A DNA stretch of 64,000 nt from Gavia stellata (GCF_030936135.1 NC_082594.1:17757553-17821552); one strand, 5' to 3'. Shown: positions 47,501-60,800, counted from the stretch's first letter. Numbers and translations are program-made. The notes: generated from the sequence alone by a model not told the origin.

Positions 47501-48449
47501 TAACTGCGACAGAGAGAAAGAACATAAAACTGTTCTGACACCAGTGTTATTTTCTTGGGCTAAACAAATCCCCATAAAAAGTTCAGGTTCAGTATCTCTG
47601 CCTAATTTGTTACTTGTATTTGCTGTATTAAACAACCCATAGAAATTCCACATGATGCGGTCTGGTAGGAGCTGGTGTCCAGGCTGGAGCCCAGATAGTG
47701 AAGCAGCCCTGCTGGCATCATACGTTCATTAGTAGCTTGTGTGCTGAAGCTAAGTGAAAAAACCAATAAAATCATGGCCTGACAGGAAAGGAAAGCAGGA
47801 AAAATTACCAGTATCTGTATTGCTAATGCAACCCACCGCCCTGAGCAAGACAGGCAAGGCACCCTGTGCTGCTCTGGTGGGGCCAGCCAGAGTCCTCTCG
47901 CATCTGCCCAGTGCTGGCGTGCCTCTCCTGCGCTCTTCCTCCAGCACTTCTCTGCTCATATGCATACGAATATGATATCCTTGGAGACATTTCCCTTCCC
48001 TAATCTAGAGAAACCTCCTCGCAAACTCTGAGGTTCCTTATACCAATGCACTTATCATCTATCCCACCTTACACTGTACTGCCAGGCCATGACTTTGACT
48101 TACTTAAGTCAGTTTTTCATACATCATAAAAGATCCAGAATGCAGACTGATTTTGCTGTCTGATAATCACGGAACACCAAGTCAGCTTACTGAGCACATT
48201 TTTTTTACGAATAAACTCAGTTAAAAAAACACCTGTTTGCTATTCACTTGCCTCAAAACTACGCTAGTCCTGCTTAAACCTCTTAGGACCAGTCATAAAA
48301 AGCCTTTTTTGTAATGGGCATTAAGGACCATTAGTTCACTATTTTTATACCAGCAGAATGATGTTAAGAAGACACAAGCACCTGGAATTGCTCCAGGACA
48401 TCAAGAACGATTCTGCAGTTGGGCAGGGTGGGTTTGGCCTGGTAACCAC
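41563..48449. other. Intergenic, nothing recognised
   Basis: No gene or nameable repeat. Minor items: a duplicated ggtttggttcccc word at 45203-45232 and a poly(A) run at 47024-47041. Confidence 0.55.
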
Positions 48450-48560
48450 AAAACTAAGTTTTCCCTGACCTCTTTCACCTCCTTGTGCCTCTCTTTCTTT
48501 GGTTTGTAAGCTGTTTGGGCCAGGCACAATCTTGTTATGTGTATAGGTTGTCTAGTATAG
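48450..48560 (+). repeat. MIR/CORE-SINE-like fragment
   Basis: The order of cttgtgcctctctttctttgg and tgtaagctgtttgggccagg followed by cacaatcttg resembles the 3' tail of ancient tRNA-derived CORE-SINEs in reptiles and birds. Short and diverged; assigned from remembered consensus. Confidence 0.4.
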
Positions 48561-51117
48561 GAGGTTACCTAGAGCCTCAAACTACATCGAACAGCTGTGG
48601 GGTTTCTGCTCTTGCCTCCTTCCTCAAGACTTCTCACGTGAACTCCAACAGCTCTAAGAAGAGATGTTATGTCTCAGGAGAGCTTACCTTTAACTAAGGC
48701 ATATCCATCTTTTTAAACTCCTGGATAATTTTTCTAACCAACATCCTGAATGCTGAGTATTAGGTTGATGCAATTTTCAGTGAGTTAGTTGGAAATACGT
48801 CAAAAATACAAGTTTTATGAGCCAAAGACCACAAACTGGCCGCAGAGCAGCCTTTACGGAGTCATACACCTCCAGTATTATTTTTCATGCAAAGTGAGTA
48901 ATATATTTTAAGTCAGCCACAACAGCTACAAGAACCTGAGTCATTCCTTTGCACAGGAGGAATGAATTACGTTAGGGATCAAAACGCACAGAGGCTTCTT
49001 AATGTAAAAATGTAATTGATAGATTAGCACAAGTCCTTGTTAGATGATGCTCTCCTAAACAGCACAGAAAAAGCAGATTGAGAGCTAATATTGCCTATGG
49101 ACTTGGTGGGAAATCTTTATTGCTAGGCTGCAGCCTATGTGTCAGGCAACCCACACATCTTCGTCAAAAGTCTGGTAGAAAAGAGACATCTTCAGCTCCT
49201 TGGGTTGGAGGTACAGGAAGTCAGTTATTTCTTTCTTCAATCTTTACTTAAGTGGCTAAAGAAACTCCTCTTAGTACAGTTTCACAAAGAATAACTTCCA
49301 AATCAAGATTTAAAAAAGAAAATGAGATTTGATTTTCTTTTGGAAAATCACATTAAAGAAGCTAGAGCATATCCCGTGCCAGGGAGAGGCAGCCTTTGCT
49401 GTACCTAACCACACTGTTAAAATCACTAATCAGTGGAGAAAAAATATTTCAGAGACACTATGATCATTAGGTCCAGATTAATTAGGATAACACTTGAATC
49501 ACTTGGTGGTGAGATGTGCCACCTTTGGAACTGAAATCATCAAAAGTGGGTGTTTGCAAGCTCAGCAACTATCCCAAACATATTTATTTCTGCTTGTATT
49601 AAGGCAACAAGTAGACTTAATGCAATCACCATTTTCTCTGCAAGGCCTAAAGCCACCTCAATTAGGCAGACTGATTCCCAGACCCAGAAGCATACCCTCA
49701 AGAGGAGAGAGGACTCTGCAGAAGAATATTTCACCCCCAAATTAGAAGAAATTACTCAGACCTGTTGAAGACTCTTTTGTCTCTCCTAATCTTCATACCG
49801 ATCAGGGGTGAAACTAAGAGGGACAGCATTCACTCTGAGACTCCTCTCTCAATTACTCTTCCAACGTTTCCTTTTCCTTCTTATTTTCAGACATCATTTT
49901 TGTACTTTCTCTGAGCAGCCTCAGCAAGCTCACCCAACATATTTTTCAGGGCCACCAGAGCTGCTCCATTATTCCCTCTGATCAACTTTCCCAGCACTTC
50001 TAGAGCAGCTTCACCTTTTGTGCCATGCTTCTCCTTTGGGATTAGCATCTCCTCTGGGTGGCAGGACCTCCTATCACAGAAGCAATATCACCACTAAAAC
50101 TATTAATCATGGCTCTGCCACAGGTAGGAGCACATTTTAGGCTGTAACTAGAGGCAGGCAAAAAAACAAGGTTATTTTATTAGCAAGTTTCAGCTAAAGG
50201 CTGGACATCACTCGACTGGATAATTACAATTGCTTCTGCTTCCAAATTACACAGAGTAAAAGAGCATTATTTTGAAGCTGTGTCCAGCAGCACTGCGGGA
50301 ATACATACCTGGAAGTGGGCTTTTGCTTTATGTGGTTCTGGCTGTACCACAACGTACATCACCTAGTTCTGCCTTAAACCTTGGAGTTTTATTGCTTCTC
50401 CTGCTTGGCATGTACAGCAGTTTCCCCTGAATTTTTGACCCATTTTCTCCTCAGCTATGAGTCAGTATGTGCTGGACCTGTGGATGCTGGAGGTTTCCAC
50501 CACTGGAAAGCCCAAGGTACTTCTTGCCCTCAGCCTAATCCCATGCTTGGGCCCAAACATGCCATGGAGCAGAGTCATTATGAAAGTGAAGCCAGCAAGA
50601 TCTGCTGTCATAAAATTGAGACCCGGCATAGGAGCTTTGTAATTAAGGAATAAACAGAGGCAATGAGTCATTACATTCAGTGCTGTGGGAGTTTTAGGAA
50701 AGGATGTTTTCTGTAACTCATGGAAATAACACACGACCTTTGACAGGACTATTTTTTTTTCTTTTATTGTTAGCAGATGTCATGGCAGTCAAGGGAAGCA
50801 GAATACCATATGGCCACTGTTTTAAGAGGGTCATTTAATTAAGTCCATGCCTTTGATACCATATACTTAGAGCCTTCAGGAATACCGGTCAACTATAAAG
50901 TAGTCTTCATCTATCTCAGATGCTTGCAGATTCGGCCAGTAGTGAGGCTGAGAGTGTATCCCAGACACACACGCACACAGAGGACACCGACATAGGCTGC
51001 CACACAGACTGCCACAGCCAGCATGGCCTTTGCCAGCAACCCCACAAACACAACAGTGCTCACTCACAGGCACCGATTGCTCAGTCCCATCCCTCCTCTC
51101 CAGCCGGTCAGGATTGA
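48561..51117. other. Intergenic, nothing recognised
   Basis: Single-copy-looking DNA with short T runs (50752-50761). No gene signals. Confidence 0.55.
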
Positions 51118-52020
51118 ATCTCGCTAGTGAGAAAACACATGCCTTCACTCTCCAGGTTCACAAGCACATCCACATTCACAGATCCCTCAGATGTCAGCAC
51201 AGCCCCTGAGTCCACCTAATGTCCATGTCTGAAACTGGCCCCCCTTACCCCATATGCAGGTCTCTCCCTACGCACCGCTTGATGCTCACTAGAGAAACAG
51301 AAGCACACACACACACACACTCATCTTACAGGTACTCCACACCCACGGATCCCTCAAATATCAGCACAGGCTCTCAGCCCAGCTAACATCAATGCCCAGT
51401 TCCCAGGACCCTTACCCGACCACCAAATCAGACCTCAGGTCTTTCTGGAGGCAAATCTCCTCCTGCTCTCTGGCTAGTCCAGTTCAAAGTTCGCTGGCAA
51501 ACATGCACGTATGTGCACAGAATTAAATTCACCAGGGAAACATGAACACACTCAGGTTTTTCCAGTTGTGGGCATTTAGGCATCTCATACACAAGCTGGT
51601 GTCTCCAGTTGCTGACAGCTAGACCCCCCTGGCCCTGGGACCCTCGGGCCCTGCGACCTGCAGCCAGCTGCTGGCACTTAGACCTCACAGCTCTCACACA
51701 CAGCATAGTGAGATTACAAAGAAAGAATGGTTCAGGAAAGGATTTAATAAGAAGATAGGATAGGTGTGGTGATCAGGCACAGGGCTCAGACAAGCACACT
51801 GACCAGCAGTGGCTTACACCCAACCGGCCCTTTTTATCCCTCCTTCTCTCCATTTCTTCATGCTTGTTCGCCACCCATCCACCCCAATCCTTCCCTTTCC
51901 CCAATCTTGGCCTCTCCCCTACAATTCCAGTAATAATTTTTATGTAATCCCACAAACCCCTTCTGATATCCCGTAATAAGCTTTGCACAGGCCCACAAGC
52001 CCCCTCAACTATTCAACAAC
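51118..52020 (-). mobile_element. Avian ERV LTR-like element (copy 2) with internal ~165-bp tandem units
   Basis: 51750-52018 (minus strand starts TGTTGAATAG) matches LTR copy 1. It has a TATA-like GGGATAAAAAGGG near 51835 and an ATTAAA poly(A)-type signal near 51745. Downstream on the minus strand, 51118-51450 holds at least two related units of about 165 bp, each with 'atccctca(g/a)at(g/a)tcagcacag'. A third partial unit is at 51510-51550. A (CA)n run lies at 51304-51322. No viral gene is visible. Confidence 0.5.
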
Positions 52021-52894
52021 ACCCACATTAATCATGTTTTCCCTCTTTATCAGTGACAAAGCTGAGGCTGATGTCTTCAAGGCTGTGCCTGAGTAGTTCC
52101 TTTACTGGCCCATTGATCAGCAACCAAAGAGTTTTGGTCTTCACTGTTGTCTCCATTACTAGCTTGCTGATAGTGATTGTGTGACCCTGTGTTTAATTTA
52201 TCACCTTCCTTGTTTTGGGGGATTTGGGGTGTGGGGTTTTTTCCATACTGAAAAGTCCTTAACCAGATAACTTAATGAACCAGCTGCTCTTTTGTTCCAC
52301 TTACCTCCATGTGCTGGAAGTACCTTTCCCTCATTGCTGACTGTAGACGAAGCCTGAAAAACTGTTTAACTTAGACAAGACAAAACAAGGCAGTTTGCTA
52401 CAGCTCAAATAAGGCTAAAGGAATCTCATCTGCTAGGTATTAGTGCACCATTTGGGTTACAGGGTAGAGTTTCATATATCCATCACCTGGAGACACTAAA
52501 GAGTCTATAGCACATTTCACAAGAGCTTTAGTGTTAGCTTAAAGTTCTACCAGAATGCAAAGTCACCAAAGATAAAGAAATAAAAGATACCACACTACAG
52601 GATAACCTCTAGCCCATCTTCCTGCCAGGGCAGCGACCCAACATTTCCTGAAGAGCATATCCATTATTAACTCAGATTAGCCTTAATCTCATGGACAATT
52701 GCATTTAGCCTAATGAGCAGTCTTCACTGCTGATGCATAGCGCTGCCTTGGGTTCCAACAGCTGTCTCTGTCTTACCAGAGGAGGTACTGTAGTTCCCAA
52801 GCATAAAGCTTTTGGTTCCAGTAGTTGAAAGGTGTTATGTAAATAAATACCAATACTCCTCATGCTCAAATCTGAAAGAATTGAACACACACAA
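52021..52894. other. Intergenic, nothing recognised
   Basis: Spacer between LTR copy 2 and the long CR1. No gene signals. Confidence 0.55.
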
Positions 52895-54742
52895 CAATCA
52901 TGCTAAATACAACAAGTTTCATTTCAATACAAAATGTTTCTATAAGTGCATTAGCAACAAAAGGAGGGCTAAGGAGAATCTTCATCCTTTACTGGATGTG
53001 GGGGGAAATATAGTGACAAAGGATGAAGAAAAGGCTGAGGTACTTAATGCCTTCCTTGCCTCAGTCTTTAATAGTACGACCAGTTGTTCTCTGCGTACCC
53101 AGCCCCTTGAGCTGGAAGATAGAGACGGGGAGAGAATGAAGCCCCCACAATCCAAGGGAAAATGGTTAGTGACCTGCTACACCACTTAGACATCCACAAG
53201 TCTATGAGACCAAATGGGATCCACCAAAGGGTGCTGAGGGAGCTGGCAGAAGTGCTCACCAAGCCACTTTCCATCATCTACCACAGTCCTGGCTAACCGG
53301 GGAGGTGCCAGTGGAGTGGAGGAGTGGAGTTAGCAAATATGACACCCATCTACAAGAAGGGCCGGAAGGAGGATCCGGGGAACTACAGGCCTGTCAGCAT
53401 GACCTCGGTGCTGGGGAAGATTACGGAGCAGGTCATCTTGAGTGCCATCATGCGGCACGTACAGAACAACCAGGCGATCAGGCCCAGTCAGGATAGGTTT
53501 ATGAAAGGCAGGTCCTGCTTGACTAACCTGATCTCCTTCTATGACCAGGTGACCTGCCGAGTGGATGAGGGAAAGGCTGTTGACGTTGTCTACCTGGACT
53601 TGAGTAAAGCCTTTGACACTGTTCCCCACAGCATTCTCCTGGAGAAACTGGCTGCTCACAGGTTGGACAGGTGCACTCTTCACTGGGTAAAAAACTGGCT
53701 GGATGGCCGGGCCCAAAGGGTTGTGGGGAATAGAGTGAAATCCAGTCGGCAGCCGGTCACAAGCGGAGTCCCCCAGGGCTCAGTACTGGGGCCGGTTTTG
53801 TTTAATATTTTTATCAATGATCTGGATGAGGGGATTGAGTGCTCCCTCAGCAACTTTGTAGATGACACCAAGTTGGGTGGGAGTGTTGATCTGCTCGAGG
53901 GTAGGAAGGTTCTGCAGAAGGATCTGGACAGGCTGGATCGATGGGCCCAGGCCAATTGTATGAGGTTCAACAAGGCCAAGTGCCGGGTCCCCCACTTGGG
54001 TCACAACAACCTCATGCAACGCTACAGCCTTGGGGACGAGTGGCTGCAAACCTGCCCCGCGGAAAAGGACCTGGGGGTGCTGTTTGACAGCCGGCTGAAT
54101 ATGAGCCAGCAGTGTGCCCAGGTGGCCAAGAAGGCCAACGGCATCCTGGCCTGTATCAGAAATAGTGTGGCCAGCAGGAGTAGGGAGGTGATCATGCCTC
54201 TGTACTCGGCTCTGGTGAGGCCGCACCTCAAATCCTGTGTTCAGTTTTGGGCCCCTCACTACAAGAAGGACATTGAGGTGCTGGAGCGTGTCCAGAGAAG
54301 GGCGACGAAGCTGGTGAGTGGTCTGGAGCACAAGTCTGATGAGAAGCGGCTGAGGGAACTGGGGTTGTTCAGTCTGGAGAAGAGGAGGCTGAGGGGAGAC
54401 CTCATCGCTGTCTACAACTACCTGAAAGGAGGTTGTAGAGAGGTGGGTGCTGGTCTCTTCTCCCAAGTGACTAGTGATAGGACAAGAGGAAATGGCCACA
54501 AGTTGTGCCAGGGGAGGTTTAGATTGGATATTAGGAAAAACTTCTTCCCTGAAAGGGCTGTCAGGCATTGGAACAGGCTGCCCAGGGAGGTGGTTGAGTC
54601 ACCATCCCTGGAGGTATTTAAAAGACATGTGGATGAGGCGCGTGGGGACATGGTTTAGTGGTGGACTTGGCAGGGTTAGGTTTAGGGTTGGACTTGATGA
54701 TCTTAAAGGTGTTTTCCAACCTAAACGATTCTATGATTCTAA
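52895..54742 (+). mobile_element. CR1 LINE, 5'-truncated, with long open reverse-transcriptase frame
   Basis: Non-LTR retrotransposon copy ending at 54742 in the CR1 tail (acgattctatgattct). From about 53330 an open frame of some 440 codons runs to TAG at 54656. It holds the RT motifs in order: T-P-I-Y-K-K-G-R-K near the start, Y-L-D-L-S-K-A-F-D (motif A), [10 protein letters not shown] (motif B) and F-V-D-D-T-K-L-G-G (catalytic YxDD-type motif C). The C-terminal half then follows to [11 protein letters not shown]. Upstream, 52960-53190 encodes the endonuclease-RT linker in another frame, so there is a frameshift near 53180-53330. The endonuclease and ORF1 are missing. It cannot move by itself. 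Confidence 0.95.
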
Positions 54743-54774
54743 GTACCCATAATCACAGCTGTAGCATAACAGGA

Positions 54775-54860
54775 AAAGTTGTCTTTTTGTACCTTAGTTT
54801 CCCATCTGTAAATAATATACTAATAGTCCTTCCTTTCCCACAGATGATGAGGTATTTCAA
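54775..54860 (+). repeat. MIR/CORE-SINE-like fragment
   Basis: taccttagtttcccatctgt followed by an A/T-rich 'aataatatactaatagt' and 'cacagatgatgagg' follows the core of the MIR/CORE-SINE consensus. It lies just beyond the CR1 tail. Confidence 0.5.
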
Positions 54861-57616
54861 ATCTTTTGAACAACGGTTAAAAAGAAGGGAGACTTTTTAG
54901 CAAATGTAGGCAGTCATGAATCCACAACCAAACTCCTGGCCTCTACAGCTGTATGTTATTTTGTAAAAAACTTCTATTTCCTGCTGTATTTTTACCTAGT
55001 ATTAAACTGCTGCAATTTGTATACTAAAAACACCTTCTGGAAGTGTTTATTCTTGTTTGGGTTCTTGCAGTGCATCCAGAAATATGAGCCACAAGGAACA
55101 CTAGATCCTCCAAAGATACATATCCAACTGTCTGAAATAGTGGGTCCACTGTCAGCCAAAGAGACCAGAGCTCCATGACAGCAACTCTTCTTTTTGGCTG
55201 TGCTCAGCATGGGTACGGAGCCTGGAGCTACCCTGCACCTGGGATTCCTGCCAGTATCTGATGACCTGACCAAAAACATTGTGCTACCAACAATGGTGTG
55301 AAGCGAGAGGATTTCATCCATGCAGAGGCCTGTACCAGGGAAAGCAGCAAACGTCCACCTGAAGTTGTTAAATAAAATGGTTAGTAAAAGCAGGAATGAA
55401 AGACAGGAGGACTGAATCAGACAAAGAGGCTACTGATGTAACCTAGGGAATACGTAGCACCATTTTGGCAAGAAGCATGTGAGAACTGGAGCTCAGCAGA
55501 ACTGACATGTTAAAATTTGGCTCAACGGGGGAGAAAAGAAAAAAAAAAGTAATAAAAAGGTATGCTGCTCTTCCCATGTTCTTTTCATTAAGGGCAGGGG
55601 GACAAGGACAAGAGGGGGATGGCTGCTTCTTTTTGTGAGTCAGCCCAGAAGATACATAGTTACACAGGGATCCTTGTAGAAGAGCAGAAAGGAATGATGT
55701 TTTTACCATCACCCTGCTGTCTTCAGAGACTCCGTGCAGCCGGCCATGTCTATGCTCCCAGCAGAGCACTCTTATTCCCGCCCCAGAAAGAAGAAATCCC
55801 TCTGAGCTGAGCCACCCACAGCACTGGTCCTGGGCACCCATCCTGTTTGCATTGCAGAGGGTACGCAGCACTCGGGTGACTCCTATCTCCTGGCCCTTCA
55901 TCAGTCCTCTCTGCAGCACATGCAACATCGGACCTCACCATTCAGCTGTAATATACGGCTGCAACCTGAGTCATGCTCATGCTCTGTCCATTAAATTGGT
56001 GTCAGAGAGGACAGAGACATCCTGAGCTCTGACACAGCTAGATTCTCGGTAGTTTGGGTCCTCTGGCAATCCTGTGCCTAACGGTCACCTTGTGGGAGCA
56101 GGGCCAGGCCCCAGGGAAGGGACTCTGCTGCTGTGGGCTGGGGGGAGCAGGGGCAATGCTGTTCACGGATTCCTTCCTCCCATTGCAGGGACAAGCCAGG
56201 ATTTGGCTCTTCCTATGGGCACACATGCTGTTCCCATGCAGAGGAGATTCGCTTTACCACAGGCTCCCTGTGGGGTTTCTGGTGGGGAGACAGGCACACT
56301 AAGAGATGTCTGTAGGTGGTTACACCTCTGCTGCAAGAAGACAGCACAGAGGCAGCCAATGTAACTCTGCTGGATCTTCATTATCCTATTGCAGGGAGAT
56401 GTCCCAATGAAGTTGGGCCACAATTTAGCAATTTTCATAATTTTTGTCTAAAATTCACCACCATCTTGCACACACCCTTCTTCTTCCCTACCTTTTCACT
56501 TCTTTTTCCTTCCATCTGTCTTTCTCTTACGAAAGAGCACAAGCCATAGATATTTCCCCGAGCCTGTAAACAAAGAGCGGGTAAAAGTAATATCTAAAAC
56601 AGTCCAATCTACACCCTTCATTCCTTTTTATCACATCTGGTATGTGACCCTTTTGGTTTTACGTGAAAGGCAGCAGAACTACACTCCAGTAGCCTCATCC
56701 CATCTTGAGCAAAATGGTCTTTTGATGTCCTTCGTCTTGTCTGGAGATTTGAACACAAATTCAAAATAATTTCCTTTCTGCCAAAATTATCTCCTTGCTG
56801 ATCTTCACAGTTTCAGAGTTGTGCTAAGGCTTTGCAAATCACATATGCTAAACCTAACAACCATGTGACATTTAATAGCATCATAGGAATCATCTGGATC
56901 CCAGTGCTATATGAGACCAAAGAGATGCATCGAATAGTGGAACACACCAATACTTTCAGGGTTTCATTATCCTCATAAGTTGCTTATGGAAGTAGCACGC
57001 ACAAGTCACAGAATCATTAAAATTCGACAGATAACATATCTATTGCTTTCTCTGTTGGCCATTCAAAGAAAAAAATAGACTTAAGAAATCCACGTTTTGT
57101 TGTTTGTTTGTTTTTTACCCATGTATAATACTCTTAGATGTTTACCTGCTTCCTTTCCAGTTCCAAGGTATGGGTTAGAAGAGTGTAGGTCCCTGGCTTC
57201 TCTTTAGCCTACTTTTTGAAAGATGTTTTTCTTCTGCAAGTCCTCTGGGACGCTGCCCAATGCCTTTGGCTTCTGAAATATAACCACTAGTTTATGTGAA
57301 AACTTACCCTCAATTTTTAGGGACTGAACTCAGTTAAGATCCTGTGCCTTCAGAAAAAGGAGCCCTCGGTTGACCCCACAGTACCCATCTTTCATTAGAA
57401 CATTAAACTATATTAACAAGCATTAAACATTCAATGTGATAAATATTAAACTTTCCCATCTTTAATAAGACACAATTTGGCTAATATCTTAAGACAAGGA
57501 AATTCAATACTATTCTGATGGCTACTGCAAGACACACAGTAGAAAAGTTACATTCTATAGGATATAACCCCTATATAGGAGAAAAAAAAAAATCATGACA
57601 ATAATTTTCTACATAG
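54861..57616. other. Intergenic, one doubtful exon-like stretch
   Basis: Contains the possible relic exon at 56184 and a sequence at 57004-57030 (cacagaatcattaaaattcg) that may be a CR1 end stub. Otherwise unremarkable. Confidence 0.5.
56184..56312 (+). other. Possible relic exon (weak folate-receptor-like pattern)
   Basis: A good acceptor (tccttcctcccattgcag, ending 56189) opens a 41-codon frame beginning D-K-P-G and containing Y-G-H-T-C-C-S and S-L-W-G-F-W-W-G, ended by TAG at 56313. The order K-P-G, C-C, then L-W/Y-x-F-x-W faintly recalls the folate-receptor/riboflavin-binding-protein family, but about eight residues and a key Cys would be missing. No partner exons were recognised. Most likely chance or a very old relic. 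Confidence 0.12.
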
Positions 57617-57881
57617 AAACACAGAATCACTAAGGTTGGAAAAGACCTGTAAGATCATCAAGTCCAACCATCAACCCAACCCCACCATGCCCTCTAAATC
57701 ATGTCCCACAATGCCACGTCCACACGTGTTTTGAACACCTCCAATGATGGTGACTCCATCACCTCCCTGGGCAGCCTGTTCCAGTGCTTCACCACTCTCT
57801 CAGTAAAGAAATTTTTCCTAATATCCAGTCTAAACCTCCCCTGGCACAACTTGAGGCCATTTCCTCTTGTCCTATCACTAA
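57617..57881 (-). mobile_element. CR1 LINE 3'-end fragment
   Basis: Starts with the reversed CR1 end (acagaatcactaaggttgg) and runs 265 bp into ORF2's last codons: on the minus strand it encodes the R-G-N-G-L-K and W-N-R-L-P-R-E-type C-terminus, as in the 54.5-kb copy. Close in sequence to that copy, in opposite orientation. Confidence 0.94.
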
Positions 57882-60800
57882 ATAGGAAAATACAGGCTAC
57901 AATACAGCCTTCCTAGATTTGAGTTTCTACAATGCCGTCTCATGTCTACATGTGAGGCAGGTGTCTGAGCTCCCATTACAGCCCATGGAGAGCCAGTCAG
58001 GACACAGCTCGGAGTCCACAGGTTCATCCCCAAAACACCATCCACGCTCAGTGAGCTGAATCACTGTCGACTCCACTAACTGTATTGACTGTAACAGGAG
58101 TTTAGACACCTTCCCTGTACTAGTGTTAAATCACCCCCCTAAATTTAAGGTGAGATATATTCTACTCCTTGCATCTCACCATTGAGTAGTGAAAAGCTTA
58201 CACTTTTTGCTACATTTCTTAGTGAAACTGCAGAATTCATTTCCAAGCAAATTCTAAGGTTATAGAAAAAACAAAGGCTGAGGGTTACTTGCCAGCAAGG
58301 GTAACACTGTCTCTGGTGGCTTCTCAGAGGAGGAGAGGTAAATTGTTCAATGTAAAAACTGAACTCAGGAGAGATATAAGGGGTCTTGGTTGAAATGCAT
58401 CCACAATCCACAGTTGCATATCAGGTTCTCTTCCAGAGGATGCTGACGGACATTTGAAAGAAGTTTCTTTCCACATATGGACAGTACATGCACAAAGTTT
58501 CAAGCAGTTCTGTGATTTAGTTGGGAACAAACATAGACAACTGCTGAGGTATTCAGACCTTCACTACCTCTCATTGATGCCTGCCTTGGAAAGAATACAT
58601 AAATTGTTTCAATACTGAAGCAATTTCTCCTCTCAGAGGACTTGCCCCAACAGAAGGAAGAAAGATGTTTGAAGATGCAGACACAGAACCGCAGCTCGTG
58701 TTTTTTTAATTCCCGAGGGCCATTTTTCTGTGATACTACAAAGCTTGTCAAAGGTGACAAGAAATTACTGTAGGACTCCTGTCTGCCTACGGTAGCTATT
58801 AAGCATACACAAATGGTCACAGATGAGATTTTTTTGTATTTTTTTTTCAGCAGTGGTAGAGCACTGTGGAAAGGAAGAGAAAAGTTTCATAAAAACGCTG
58901 AGATATTTGAATATATCCTTTTGGAAACACATGTGAGTTACTTGGTTATAGGGTGAGGGCACACAGATGACTTTCAGGATCTGAATATTTTGCTTCTTGT
59001 GGCAATGTGTTTTATCTACTTCAGGGAATTTGGGACTAAAAAAGGAGCCTCATGGCCACAAGAGGGTGCAAAGTTACCCAGCACAAAGCAGGTTTTATGC
59101 ACTTCAAAACAACCTTTCTGCTGCACAAATCACCAAGGTGATAGTTGAAAATTACACTCTTTTTCTCAGGCAGTAAAATTCTATCTGAAATAACTTCTTC
59201 ACAGATGAATTTTGTTTGGACTGCATAATGACAGAAAACTCAAAGTAGAAATACTGCAAGCTTTGCTCAGAGGGAAAGGTAACTTTTTGAGGAAGTGTGA
59301 AGATTCCCATGGACAGAACTTGAAAAAATTGTTTCTTTTTGAAAGCTTGCTTAATTCCTTTTTTTAAAAAAAGGTCTTTGACAAAAGGAACAAAGCTATG
59401 GGCCATAGGTCTAGGCAATTTTGCACATAGTGTAACATTATACTATACTTGAAAGTCTCTGTAAATATTTGTTAGTCTGTGGTAATAGTATTTTTGTATC
59501 ACCCCCAAATACTCTAAACCATCCAGGTAGTTTCTTGGTGATTTTTCAGAGAACAGCATGCATGCAAGTTATCAAACTTATTATGGGATTATCACCCCTC
59601 CCATTAAATGTTGCCCTGTACTGACCACATCTGAGCAGGAGGGACTGCACACTGTTAAGTGGCAACTCCCACAAGCTCTAATCTTTCTGTGGGTCATTCC
59701 TCATTAGCAAAATGGGAGTCAAAAGTATGACTTTTCCTCTCCTCTGAGTTTTTTGGCTGGAGCTTGAACTCTTTATGACGTGGGTGGCCTAGTTATGTGA
59801 CTGGGCAATAGCCAGCACAACAGCCAATTTGGTCTGCAGCATGCTGATATCAATACAATATTCGTAAATTCTGAATCATAACTTATTTTTTGTATTTCAG
59901 AAACAGTTTAAAAATGCCAATGCTAATATTATTCCTTTCCCATTACAATGGGAATACAACATATCAAACAGAGACCTATGACAGTATTTTTCTGTTAACA
60001 GTTCTCATTCTTCACTAGAGACTGCAGATCCCCAACTTGTCTAACCAACCAAGTATTCTGAAGTTCAAACACTATGAATATTTAATAACTTCAAGACCAG
60101 CTTCAAATCTAAAATATTCTTTCCCATCTCCAAATTCTGTCTATACATCTTTGGATTCCCTGTTTTAAATAATAATACATCAGGAAGCCGTTCTTCGTAA
60201 GGGTCAACCCCCTCTTTATGACTATATGTTGCATTGGCGATTCATGGGCACTAGAGAGAAATACAGTCAACTTCTGGCCAATACAAGCAGCAAGCTGGGA
60301 GTAGGTCTTCAGATATAGGGAGACCAGGGATCTGCACCCCAGCATGGCAGCAAGAAGGATTTTGCCCTGAAGCATGACTGCTCATTACCTTTACCACAGA
60401 AGAGATCTCTCCAGCTTCAAAGGGCTGGAGCGAGAATGAATCCCACCAGTGACTATCAGTGGGGACTATGAATCAGTGGGAGAGTCAGACCTTGATATCG
60501 CCAAACAAAATAAAACTCTGAATTAATTAATTTCTTTAATCAAAGAATTGAAAGTAATCAAAATTTTCTGCCAGGCATGCTGTCAAACTGACAAAGTGAC
60601 TCAGCAAGCTAAATAATTGGTCTGTAATGTGATTGTATTTGAGGATTCAGGTTCGGGTTTAGACCTGCTGTTAAAGACTAAACTGAAATACCAGATTTAA
60701 CATGAAGTTGTCAGGCCTGCAGTTTTAAAAGGTCCTGCTGTCTGTCATTAAACAAGCGGGAACTCAGTGCAAAAAATAATTGGCTGCTGTGTCACCACAC

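Noticed and set aside
48755..48790. Mariner-like terminal repeat (attaggttgatgcaattttc)
   Set aside because: Only about 15 bp match and no partner end was found.
41600..51100. Provirus between the two LTR-like elements
   Set aside because: No gag, pol or env-like frame, primer-binding site or polypurine tract could be recognised between them.
53780..54568. 262-codon minus-strand open frame
   Set aside because: Antisense shadow of the CR1 reverse transcriptase.
55443..55928. 161-codon minus-strand open frame with a hydrophobic stretch
   Set aside because: The hydrophobic part comes from a T/A-rich tract at 55535-55560; no homology recognised.
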